DNA of 64,000 nucleotides from Triops longicaudatus (Eukaryota > Arthropoda > Branchiopoda > Notostraca > Triopsidae). Shown here one piece after another: positions 12,301-22,700 of the stretch (the first letter of the stretch is position 1; each line of letters starts with the position of its first letter). The translations under genes and the position numbers were made by a program. The notes below the pieces were generated by a model. That model ran no database searches. It was not told the origin of the DNA and was given only the letters and a program-made list of their open reading frames with translations. Where the stretch lies: assembly GCA_022885665.1 (NCBI GenBank), contig JAGQDJ010000024.1, positions 372,001 through 436,000 on the forward strand. The letters are read 5' to 3'.

Positions 12301-15300
12301 AAACAAGTAAGCCTTGACTCTTTTAAATTTTTTATGCTATTCTTTATTTATTTTGTACTATTTATTTTCTATTCCATTATTTTGCGCGAGAATATTAAAT
12401 TTGGGAAAAATGAATAGAAATAATCAGGAAAAAACACTAACAAATTCTCTTTACTTAACGCAGCGCCATACTCGTTTGGAGGACCATTTGAAGTTGTTGC
12501 GTGAAATGGCTACTTTGTTGGAAGAATTAATGGCCTGGTTGCAGAGCGCGGAGAACAATTTGATTACTTTGGAAGCGGAGCCTCTGCCCGATGACTTGCC
12601 GTCCATTGAAGGCTTGTTGAACGAACACCAGAACTTCATGGAAGGTTTGGCCGCACGTCAGCCGGAGGTCGACCGTGTTTGCAAGACGAAACAACCCAAG
12701 TTGAGTGTAGCTGGCAAAGATCGCAAACAATCTCGGGCTAAATCGACTGCCTCGTACGTTTATCCGTCCAAGCATACCTTCTCTAAACCTTCTCTTCTTC
12801 TTAACCTTCTCTAAACCGTAACTAAACTCTCTTGTTCTTGAAAACAGAGCACCGGACCGCGAAGTGAGCTTGAGTCCTACCAGGGAATCCTCGCCTGAAC
12901 ATGATGCTCGTCGTATGAGGTAAGTGAAAGCTTTTCGGTGGTTGTTGTAGAGTAGTGAACAAATTTACATATGGTATGCATGCGAGTCATTAACAAGTGA
13001 CCTAAATTGCCGGTGGAATAACGCTATGGTTAACACTCATCCCTTGTGTTACCAAACAGATTAACGCCTGAGCGCGACTCGTACTACACTCGGTTTGGGT
13101 TCCGTAAAATCAGGTTAGTAACTGTAGTTGACAAAAGGAGGAAGCGGGCTTATTTGAGAAGCTAACGATTCCTAATTAATGGCTGTTGCCCCCCAGCCTG
13201 TGTTAAAGTCTTAATAGAACCATCTTGTAATTTTGGTCGTTTTGTAGCTATGCCAACCGTGCACCTTCAAGGGAATCTACGCCTGGTCCTCAACAGCGGA
13301 AGCCAAGGTACGGTATTCTGCTTCTACTTTCTTTCTTTCGTTCTTTTTTTTCTGTTTTTTCTCTTTATGCACCGTAGTGGGGTTTGAAGCACGGGAATGT
13401 CAAAGTGCATGTTTTTTTATTCCGTTTCTGTTTTCCCTTCTGTTCGTGTTGTAGCCAAGCATCTACCGTTGGTCATGACGGCAGAGAAACTTCGCCAATG
13501 AGGGATTATCCCAAACCTTGGATGGCAGGAGCTAGGTAATTGCACCCGCCTTTTGTTTCCGTATTGTAAACTTGCACCGTTTTTATTACATTTTCCTCTA
13601 ACCTGTTTTTTTTTTGCGAATGAATGACATTGTCTTGTGTTCTTGTGCTTTCGTGTTGGGGTAGTCGTGCCAGCCCTGGTCGCGAGACATCTCCAGAGGC
13701 TTGGCCACATATTGGCCCTCGATTTGTTAGTACGCCTGCGCTTGGTCCCAACCGAAAGGGAAGGTATGAAGCATCGTCGCCGCGAAGATTTGAGTTTTCA
13801 GAGATATCTGGGATTTCATTTGATTTTTTTCTCATTTTGTAGCAAGGTGAGCACTGAAGTGACGCCCAAGAATCCGCGTGCCAAGCAATTATGGGACAAG
13901 TGGCGCAATGTATGGATGATGGCCTGGGAACGCCAACGACGTCTCCAAGATAAATTGGCTTACTTACAAGAACTAGAGAAAGTCAAGAACTTCAGCTGGG
14001 ATGACTGGAGACGACGCGTATGTGCTTTGCCTTATATTTTATCGTTGCTTACAAGTCTTCTTCAGAATTGTTTTTGTTTTCAATAACTTTTTTCTTTCAC
14101 TCCTTAACTGTTATACGCAAATAATTAAATGGAATTTTTGTTGCATTTTTGTTTATTCGTATTTATTTATTTGTTTTTACAGTTCGTCAAGTACATGAAC
14201 AATAAGAAGTCACGTGTAACAGACTTGTTCCGCAAGATGGATAAGAACAACGACGGAACTATTCCACGGGAGGACTTTATTGAAGGCATTATAAGAACAA
14301 GTATATTATAGAATCTCTGATCGAAAGGATTCCTTTATTAAATATTTGCTATCATTTAAGAATTCCCGACCAGTCGTATGGAGATGAATGCAGTAGCCAA
14401 CATGTTTGACAAGAACAACGAGGGATATATTGACTGGAGAGAATTTATCGCCGCTCTGCGACCTGATTGGGAAGAAAAGGTCCCGGAAACAGATGCCGAG
14501 AAGATCCATGACGAAGTCAAACGTCAAGTGCAGAAATGTACTTGCCGCAACCGCTTCAAAGTTATGCAAGTTGGAGAGGGCAAATACCGCGTAAGTATTT
14601 TTAATTAAAACTCTCTATTATATTTTTAATTTCCGCTGTCTATTTCATTATAATCATTTTTTCAACGGGTGAATGTAATATTAATTATTTTTTTTTAGTT
14701 TGGGGACAGTCAAAAGTTACGTTTGGTCCGCATTTTACGATCCACCGTCATGGTACGTGTCGGTGGTGGTTGGGTTGCCTTGGATGAATTTTTAGTGAAG
14801 AACGATCCTTGTCGGGGTAAGTGTACTTTTTTTTTCGGCAAGAAGAAGCGCACGAAATCAGCAAAGTGATATCTTTTAAGTACCTGTTAAGAGTGATCAA
14901 TAAGTCAGATTAGAAGTTTATCGCTAGGAACAAGTCTTAACTGTGCCAGTATTTGGAAAAGGTGTTGGCTAGCAAGGGTAAACATTAAACCACTTACATG
15001 TTGTTGCTTTATGGCTTTATCAGCAGTGAAAAAACAAGCTTTTATATTCCGCTCTTATGTCCCACCATTGTACTTTTTAAAGAAACCTTTGGAATCATTG
15101 GGGTTTCACTGTATTAATCAAAGATTTATCCCCTGCTCCCCCCTGTCTCTTCTCTTTGACCCTTTTTCATATCCCAACCAACAACCATTGTTTCCCCCTT
15201 TTTTCAAATGTACTCCCGTCACGCTTTTGAAATTTTTGCAACCAACATTTTACTTTTTGCTTGTGGCTGCATGGCTTGCTTGGAATGTTTGGTGCGTTTT

Positions 15301-18300
15301 TGCAAATATAGTGGTGGTAACGCCTTTCCTTGCTTTACGGACACCAGAAGAGCACGAATATTGGTGTCCTCAATCGCCTTTTTATTGTAAGCGTACCAAA
15401 GTTGCCTTTATTCCACTTATGCCTTGTTCAGAAAGTAGTTTTTACTTTATCAAGTTGTTAATAACACTCCTTATGTTTCATGAAAGTTTAGTTTATTCAC
15501 CTTTCTGTTATTTTGAGTTTCGTCTTCCAGTTTTTAGTTGTTTTAGTTGACGTTTTGTTTAGTTTTGAATGTTTGCACGAGTTTTTAATTTTCCTTTTTT
15601 TCGTTTGTTTGTCGTCCATCCCCTTTATTTGTCCACTAACCTGTCCTTCCGGCCCTATGATTGCCTTAATTTAGCCAAAGGTCGCACGAATATCGAACTG
15701 CGTGAACAGTTTATCCTGGCGGAAGGTGTGTCGCAAGGCATGACGCCGTTTAAGGCCAAACCCAGTCCTAGCAATTCTGTATCCGGACCACCCGGGCAAC
15801 CGCCCAATGGAGGGTCCACGCCCACTGGCTTACGCTCACAATCCTTGCCCACTGCCGGACCCATTACCAAGGTAAGCTTGAACCTTGGCGCCTGGTATCG
15901 TCGTTCTTTTTTGTTTTTTAAGTTGTATATTTCCACAAGTCTGCACGAGCCCTTGGTTCCGAGGTAAGAAACTCCTCTTCCGTCCTCTGACCCGTTTTTT
16001 TGGACCCCACCGCTATCCTTCGCAGGGCTTTACGTTTACTTTAGTCGTTACGTTTCCATGGCACTTCATCTAGGTTAGGTTCAGTCAGTTAAGGTGTAGT
16101 AAAACTTAGATTGAAGAGTCTTAGATGTCACATGTTAGTTATAAACTTGCCTATACTACGTTGGTAATTTATAGCGTGCGAGATCCTGGCGCAATTGATG
16201 CCCATCTTTGAACAAATTCGTAACCAGCAAGCCATGCCGTACAACTATTACCCCCTTTCCGTGGGGCCGGGTGCTGTCCATCATAATTGTGGGGTAAACA
16301 GAGTAGTCGTGTTGTTTTACAAAGGAGTGTAGTAGACGAGAAGGTGCATTCTTACAGGAACTTTCTAACTCGCAGAGCATGAGTGACTTCGTTGAGCGTA
16401 ACTTGACTAATTTAAGCATCGTCCTTCCTTTGCCCACTTACTCAGACCCATCGGCTCATACTTTCTATGCGCAGATCCAAGCCTTGTTGACTGAGGTAAT
16501 GTGGAATGCTCCAGAGTTGTCGACTTTTCAATGCACGTTTGTGGCATGAGACCCGCGTTGTGATTTTTGTTTCTTGAGTTCCGGAATTTGACCTACACTG
16601 ATATTATTTCATGGAAATTAATCATTAATGCTTTGACGTAGGTGCGAGAACGAAGTCTTCGCAGTGTACCAATGGGCACGAAGAGCCGTGGTGCCTCGTT
16701 CTCGGCAGGTACACCCGACAGTTCAACGTCGGAAGGAGATAGCTCGTTCCGCCTGCACCAGACGCGCAAAGCGTCGGCTCCAGCGCGTACCATGACCAAT
16801 ACAAGTAATTTAACTATTACATTGGTTCTTGCCTTAAGCTCGACGAACTAAATGTTCTGTTAAATAGGTGGAAGTCAATCGGGTTCCAGACCACCTAGCC
16901 GCTCAGACTCCAAGGGCTCTCGCCCGCCGAGTCGACACGGCTCTACCCTTTCGCTTGACAGCACAGGTGATTACACTAAAATTGCAGGGGAATTTTTTGA
17001 TAATTTTTTATTAGTTTGTTTATTATACTTGAACAACGTTTTAACGAATATTAATTGGTTGATGGTATGATTACAGACGACAGTTGTGCCCGTACGCCAT
17101 CAGGTATGAGGCGAACTCCCAGTTTCCATCGTGGTAGTGCGAGTTCTAATCAGAGCTCCACACCGAGTCGCACACCGTCACAGAAAACACATATAGCCTT
17201 TGGCTCGTCTACGTTGCCGCGAAAAGCGTCGACGCCTGTCACCTCTAATGGCTCAAGCCATAGGCAGCAAGGTGACACACCCTCAGGCATCAATGGCGCA
17301 CAAAGGTAAGTCAAACTAATTTTTGCTACCTATCATGAATGGAGAGACGTAATCAACTTTTGGGAATAATATGTTTAACCGGAGAGAAAAGGCTAACTGC
17401 CAAGGTTAATATATTAATAAGGGTATTAATAAATCGGTAAGCGATGAATTCGCCTATTGGGGAAATAAAGCATGTGAAACTAAAAAACAAGGGTTGAAAG
17501 TAGGTGGATATATTCACAACAATGTTTAACCTACAGGTCGCGGATATTACGGACAACTTCTGCCTCCAGTATCCCGTCATTAACAGGCCAACTTAGGTAT
17601 TAACTTTTGATAATAACTTGCCTTTTTAGGGGCATATTCGGTGCTACGGTGATTCTAATGTGTTTCTCTCTTGCTTTCCTTTCGTGTTTCATTTTCCCTC
17701 TTTTCATGCTTCCCTACTCGCTATTACTTCGTGAATACATCAATTCGGTGAAAAGATCCCGAATTCCTGTATACGTGGGTGGGGATTCGCAGGCTTTGCG
17801 TAGGTAATGTCATCCTTTCGCCAACTTTATCAAAGTGTTTTTTTCTTGCCTTGCGTAACTTAGTTTTCGAGTTTTTCTGACTATAGTGGCTTTCTTGACT
17901 TGTCTGTCGTGAATCTCTAGTGTATTTCTTCCCTTAATGATGTTTTTCAACCACTAATGAAAAATGACGTTGTTGCTTGTGTATTACGTCAACAGGACGC
18001 GTACAGGCTCCGCTACAAGTTTGGTCAAACCTCAACCGCTGGGAAGTACCAGCAGGTTGGTGTAATTCTTTAACATTGCAGCTTTGTTGCATGGTTTAAT
18101 TCTCACACATTTTTGTACCATAATTACGGTGTTGGATTAATTGTACTTGTTTATGCACGCTAATCGGGGACAGTGGAATAATATCAACAGGGGACTAATT
18201 CAAGGTTATTTTCTCGGGTTTATTTTAACAGATCTCGAACGCCTTCAACCTCTAACATTCCAGTCATGTCCTCTTCACCCAGGTATTCCTAAACGGAACG

Positions 18301-18558
18301 TTTCTGGTTTCATATATTATTTTGTAAGAACCAAACAATGCTAACTGGGTTGTGTGTTTTAGGACGCCTGTCTCCGCAAGTTCAGCCAGCAAACTGACAC
18401 GCCAACCATCCAACTTATCTGACGCACCATCACCCTCGCTGCGCAAACCTTCAACGCCTTTGACGCAGCGCAAAGCTTCGGGTGCAGAGGGGACACCCAC
18501 TGGACTTCGTAAACCGTCAACCACGCGAGGAGGTGCCGGTGCATCGCCCAAGTACTAG
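315..18558 (+). CDS. shot: spectraplakin (Shot/MACF1/dystonin family), 5' partial
   Basis: Giant cytolinker that ties microtubules to actin and membranes. Exons read: 315-461, 524-2245, 2299-2452, 2741-2875, 3086-3321, 3625-3942, 4118-4441, 4514-4843, 4899-5093, 5335-8848, 9221-9672, 9732-9886, 10227-12306, 12464-12753, 12848-12919, 13060-13113, 13248-13307, 13455-13535, 13665-13763, 13843-14017, 14183-14300, 14361-14590, 14699-14816, 15675-15871 (or 16175-16293), 16358-16495, 16642-16804, 16868-16966, 17077-17305, 17537-17596, 17756-17803, 17996-18055, 18232-18282, 18363-18558 (stop TAG). All phases agree and give about 4,099 codons. Order: roughly thirty spectrin repeats (to 12753; recurring W at helix A and RW.D/RWE in helix C), Ser/Arg-rich linker, conserved W-rich segment (LWDKWRNVW), two EF-hands, GAS2 microtubule-binding domain, Ser/Thr/Arg-rich tail. 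Actin-binding and plakin parts must lie upstream of base 1. The family call is firm; individual small exons are inferred from frame and splice sites. Confidence 0.96.
2299..2875 (+). other. Ser/Arg-rich insert inside the spectrin-repeat rod (two exons)
   Basis: Exons 2299-2452 and 2741-2875 begin as spectrin helix (VVDLGNSYDAIL) and then become a low-complexity stretch rich in S, R, P and T, with repeated SPTK/SPSPTK and RRSS motifs, before the repeat array resumes at 3086. The segment is likely disordered and phosphorylatable. The joins are phase 1 (donor at 2453, acceptor at 2740, donor at 2876, acceptor at 3085). Confidence 0.75.
8849..9220 (+). other. spectraplakin intron (372 nt)
   Basis: T-rich intron between rod exons 5335-8848 and 9221-9672. 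The acceptor is a pyrimidine tract ending in ttttccacag. Another AG at 9185 is possible but would break the frame. No gene or RNA was recognised. Confidence 0.7.
9887..10226 (+). other. spectraplakin intron (340 nt)
   Basis: Intron between exons 9732-9886 and 10227-12306, with phase 2 maintained (AG split before CAAGCTAGT). Nothing else was recognised in it. Confidence 0.7.
12848..13763 (+). other. cluster of five symmetric cassette exons between rod and EF-hands
   Basis: Five exons of 72, 54, 60, 81 and 99 nt (12848-12919, 13060-13113, 13248-13307, 13455-13535, 13665-13763) each start and end in phase 2, splitting an Arg or Ser codon as AG|N. Any subset can be skipped without a frameshift. 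They encode Ser/Arg/Pro-rich linker. Four carry a variant of R-E-[ST]-[ST]-P (RESSPE, RESTPG, RETSPM, RETSPE); the second has LTPERDS. This is an exon-boundary inference from sequence; usage is unknown. Confidence 0.8.
14183..14590 (+). other. paired EF-hands of the spectraplakin
   Basis: Two Ca2+-binding loops lie on exons 14183-14300 and 14361-14590. Loop 1 (14240-14275) begins DKNNDG and has Asp rather than the usual Glu at position 12. Loop 2 (14408-14443) begins DKNNEG and has Glu at position 12. The intron between them is only 60 nt, and its acceptor is the AAG just before AATTCCCGACC, which restores the family sequence KFPTSRMEM. Confidence 0.9.
14520..15871 (+). other. GAS2 microtubule-binding domain
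   Basis: Coded by 14361-14590 (end), 14699-14816 and 15675-15871. Visible landmarks are a CTCRNRF cysteine pair, VGEGKYRFGDSQKLRLVRIL, VRVGGGWVALDEFL, NDPC and, on the next exon, KGRTNIELREQFIL. Cysteines at both ends fit the zinc-binding GAS2 fold that lets spectraplakins bind microtubules. Confidence 0.95.
14817..15674 (+). other. largest spectraplakin intron in the window (858 nt)
   Basis: T-rich intron splitting the GAS2 domain between NDPCR and the KGRTNIELRE exon. It contains open but unconserved frames and no recognised element. Confidence 0.7.
15675..16293 (+). other. alternative exons following the GAS2 core (15675-15871 and 16175-16293)
   Basis: The GAS2 exon ends at 14816 in phase 1 (CGG G|). 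Both 15675 (CC AAA GGT) and 16175 (CG TGC GAG) are acceptors in the matching phase, and each completes an Ala codon after NDPCR. Both exons end in phase 0 and can join 16358. The first encodes the common KGRTNIELREQF end of GAS2. The second encodes CEILAQLMPIFEQIRNQQ and a Pro/Tyr/His-rich stretch. In-series joining of both through 16175 would shift the frame, so use is most simply mutually exclusive. A weaker AG at 16181-16182 would allow both. Confidence 0.7.
17537..18282 (+). other. tail microexon series with SxIP motifs
   Basis: Exons 17537-17596, 17756-17803, 17996-18055 and 18232-18282 (60, 48, 60, 51 nt) are all phase 2/2. Three of them contain one [ST]-x-I-P motif each: SSIP, SRIP and SNIP, in Ser/Arg-rich surroundings. 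SxIP motifs in spectraplakin tails bind the EB1 plus-end protein. The exon at 17756 uses an acceptor ending aaaag with a weak pyrimidine tract. Confidence 0.75.
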
Positions 18559-19794
18559 GGCCCTTTTTGGCAGGAGAGAGGCGGCTCCGTCCAGTGTTCA
18601 GAAGCATAATTCGTAACATCCAGGAAGAAAAAGGAAGAAAGGAAGATTTTTTGTGTTTATTCCATTTTACATACTAAGATAAAAATTGACACCACTAATA
18701 TGGTTTACTAACGTGATATAAATTTAAGAAAGTAAAAAAAGAACAGGGAAAGCATATCGAGAGAGGTGCTAAAAGTTGCCCCCCACCCACAAGTGTTTTT
18801 GTTCAATTTTCAGAACTTTTATTTTGTTTTCCTTGGCCGACTAGGCTTTATTGGCTTTAACTCCCAAATTTTAGTACGTATATTCCTTTTTATTACCGAA
18901 AAGTTTTGTGCCCATGTGAGCTTTGCTTTTATTATGTTTTGGACGAAACAAAAATTATTGGCTTGTGTCTCCTCCGTTTCTTTGTCTGGTTCGGGGTTAT
19001 ATTACGCCATCAGTTGCTGTGAATACCATCCTGAGCATTGATTTGGCGTAAAAACGGGAGGAAGAATTGTGGGGAGACACAAACACGTCGCTGTTCAGTA
19101 TTCAGAATAGCTTGTTTTTCAGTTGACATTTCTCGGTTCTAAAAAGCGCCATAATGTAAGCCTACAACAAAACTGTCAAATAACCCTCTTATCATGTGTT
19201 GTACAGTACATAATTTAGACTTGACAGAAAAATTAAATGGCTAAGTTCTAGAAATTTTACGTAAGTTTTTGGGACTTGTAAGTTATTATTGCCTTGATAA
19301 GGGTGTTGGGTCCGTTATTTGTCTCTAACGCACTCGTTTAAGCTTTAAAGGCCGCAAAATGATCATATTTATCAATGAGTGCGAAGAAAAGAATTAGAAT
19401 AAGGTGAAAGTCTATGTTAATAATGAAAAGCCTTGTCGTTTGCTTGGACATGACATTCTTCGTAAGAAAACATGTTTTAAGTAACAAAAGCCCATTGGTC
19501 AGAGTATAACATCTGTAGTTAGGAATACATAACAGATTTTGCTTACGGTTGGTGTACGAAACAAGTCAGGACACTTTTATTTTGTACAGCGTTTAAAAGC
19601 CGCTAACAAGCACCTATGATCCTTTCGATTGGCTACGGGCAAATGACACTTGGATTCTATCACAGTTGTGGCCCAAGTAAGTTATACAGTCAAAAATTAC
19701 AGGAAAAAAGTCTCATCAAGGACACAGGTTTATTTGTCTTAAGAATTCTAATAACAGAAAAAAATCGTATTGAGGCAACTATGGCGTGAAGCGT
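18559..19794. other. convergent intergenic region, 3' UTRs
   Basis: AT-rich sequence between the spectraplakin stop (18556-18558) and the exchanger stop (19795-19797, minus). No further coding region was recognised, and no clear AATAAA was seen on the plus strand near the spectraplakin stop. Confidence 0.7.
19729..19734 (-). terminator. poly(A) signal of the Na+/H+ exchanger
   Basis: Plus-strand tttatt, i.e. AATAAA on the minus strand, about 60 nt past the exchanger stop codon. Confidence 0.6.
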
Positions 19795-22700
19795 TTAAAC
19801 GCCGGTTTCTTGCGCACGGGATTCCGACGGAAACGTGTCGTCGTTTTCCATACTTTCCAGCTTTTCCAAGTCCGTGGCACTTCGTTCGCTAATCATACCT
19901 AAGGGAACGTTCCTGAAGGCCGGAGGAAGACGTGTTTCCCGACGGGGCGGGACCAAGTGTGTCACTGGAGTTTGTGTGGGTTGACTAGGTTTCTCATTTT
20001 CTACCGATACGCGGACTATAGGAACTTGAGCAGTTTTGGTTTGCTTTAGCATCGGCGGTTTCTCTTTTCTGCTTTCGCTGAAACGGCGAACTTTGGGCAG
20101 AACTCCCACAGGAACTTGAATTACTGCAGCGAAAAATTAAACTTAATTGCTTGAAGGAGAAATTTAAGTTTGCCAAGTTACCAGACGCTGAATGTCGGTG
20201 AAGTAAAGGTGGTTTCTTTTTGGGCCCCGTTGTTGAAGGCGAAAGCGTCTGACTTTCGAAGCTGGTATTTAGCGACTGACATTGCAAACTTCCGCGCCGT
20301 TGTGCTGTAGGACTTTGTACTGGGGAGCGTAGTATCCTTGATACCACTTGAAAGACTTGAGGATCGGTTGTGGTTGACAACTTATTGCGAATCTGAACCT
20401 CAAGCGGAGCTGCGTCATCATCGCCAATCAAGTTTTTGTTGTGCTTGAGATATAGCTGCGAAGAAGTACAGTTTTATTTATAGGTTTCTTCCAATAGTAC
20501 TGCATTGCTTACTGTTTTATAGCCAGCGCTGCTGCGCAAAGCTTTCCGGAAGGTCTTGACCGTTTTTTTAGAGTCATTTTCATTCTGCAAAGAAACTGAA
20601 CTGGCAGTGGAGTAGCGTTGACCTGGGCGAGCATCCGTAAGTGCGCGGCGCCGTACCTCCACCTCTCCCAAATCCAGTGATTCCGACTCTCGGGACGCTG
20701 TCCGTAGATTCAGCGGTGGAGCTGACGCCTGTCGTTTGAGCTGGACCCTTGATGTTGGATTTGTTTCTTTAACTTCATTCTCGTTTCGCTTATCTGGCGG
20801 TAAAAGCATTATGGGACTGTCGCTTCCGATCAGTGGTGTTGTTTCCTGTGAAACGCTGTCATCCTTCACCGGTTCAATGCGGGCATCACTAGGAACAGGC
20901 GTCAATCCCGTATACATATTTGCATAATGCTCGCTAAGGAAGAGAACCGTTACCGTGGAAAGTTTATTATTATAATTCTATGTATGAGTATTTGATAATC
21001 ATGCTTACGTGATGGCAATTTTCTCGAAGAGGCGGGTGAAGCTATTGCTGTAATCTTGTTCCCGGACTAGCCAGCTTCGTAGATATTTTTCGTCAACATA
21101 TTCAAACCATTCCTTTATACAGCAACGAATCGAAGAAGATACGAAGAAGACGCGAAGTTAGAGATAGTAATGCAAAGTTGAGGAAATTAAATTACTCTCA
21201 AATAATTGTTTCCATGGTGACCACAAATCTCCTCAATGCCAGCTGTCAAGTGGTCCATTAACTATCCAGGTAGTTATGAAAACAAGAGGTGACATGTCAG
21301 CAAAACTGTAAGAAGCTTTTTGTGTCTCGCTTACGGTTTCATTGATTTCGGAAGCCATGTTCTTGCGCGTCCTGCCGGCTTTTTGGATATCCAGCAACTC
21401 GACGAATAGCTTAATCGTGGATCCTTGCACAAAGACTGTGAATAAGATTACAACCAAGGTCGTAGTGACGAAGATTTGTCTCGGTTTTACTACGGACGGC
21501 TCCAGCATCTCGACAAGAGAAAAGCTCACGGCGCCACGCAAACCGCCGTACGCCATGATGAACTGCTCCTGGATGTTGATTGTTTTTAGGCGGAATTGAT
21601 TGGCAATGGCCGTTAGGGAGAAGACGCCTATATTGTGTTCGTTAATAGTCGACGCTTCCTTGCATGCATTACCAATTTTTTTTTCTTTACCTAGAAACCT
21701 GACAGCAATACATAGGGCTAAAGTCCAAAGCACGAAACCCGTGTGCCATTCGTGGACATCATTAACCAAGACCATTCCAAGAAAAAGGAAGATGATGGCA
21801 TCGCTAGTGGAGCTAGAACATGTATCGTGCCTCGCATCAGTAAAAGAAATGATGTCACCAATGTAGCTACTATACCTGATCATCTTGGTGAAGTATTTGA
21901 CAGTGGTATACGACTTGTGAGAAATGTTAGCGAAAGCGTAGTGTGCTTGCACCAATCCACAACCAATAATACTACCGGAGGAAAGAGCATCGTAGATTAC
22001 GCGAGAAAAAAAGTCGAGAGCTGGGATACCTGATAATTCCTGAGAAATGAAAGAGCTCGGCAGTGATGTAGGATAAGTATGCTACGCCTAAGACAGCGAG
22101 CGGCTCCACCACTGAAAATTGGAGAAACAATAAACAAGTGCCGGTTGAGGAATTTTGCCCAGGCTAAGGTGTTGAGTGAGAATAGACTTGTTACCTCGCA
22201 CTTCAGATGTTGTCTTGGTGATGAGCGCTGTGAGGATACCATATACTAGTCCGATACTGAAGCCTCCTAAACTGACTGCAAAAAAGGCAGCGAATCCTAG
22301 TGCGTACTGGTCGGCATCGATATCCGGCATCGTGGCAAACGCCACCATTGTTGTGTACATAACCACACTGACAGCATCTGGGTACAAGGGATTGGAAGGA
22401 TAGTGTCAAGTGCTTACATCGATTGCACCGTAAGTGGGAGTCTTGCTCCTTCTACTCACCGTTCAATAATGACTCCCCGAAGACTAAGAAGTATAGATTT
22501 TTATTCACACCCACTTCTTGGAATATGGCCAGTACTGCTACAGGGTCAACAGCACTGATGAGGGCGGAGAAAACTAAGCAATCCGTGGCCGTATACGTAT
22601 ATTCGCTATCTGTATGATTGCTGGCTCCATCTGTTATATCTGCGTGATTGTTGGTTACAGTGACAGAGCCAATGCCGCCAATTTTCACCAAGCTCAATAA

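Noticed and set aside
16021..16069. Possible extra spectraplakin exon after cgcag at 16025
   Set aside because: All frames give a stop or hydrophobic nonsense before the next donor-like GT, and phases do not fit the neighbours.
17630..17755. Extension of the exon at 17756 upstream to the AG at about 17630
   Set aside because: It would add a hydrophobic stretch (VILMCFSLAFLSC...) unlike the Ser/Arg-rich tail; the shorter exon from 17756 fits the phase and composition.
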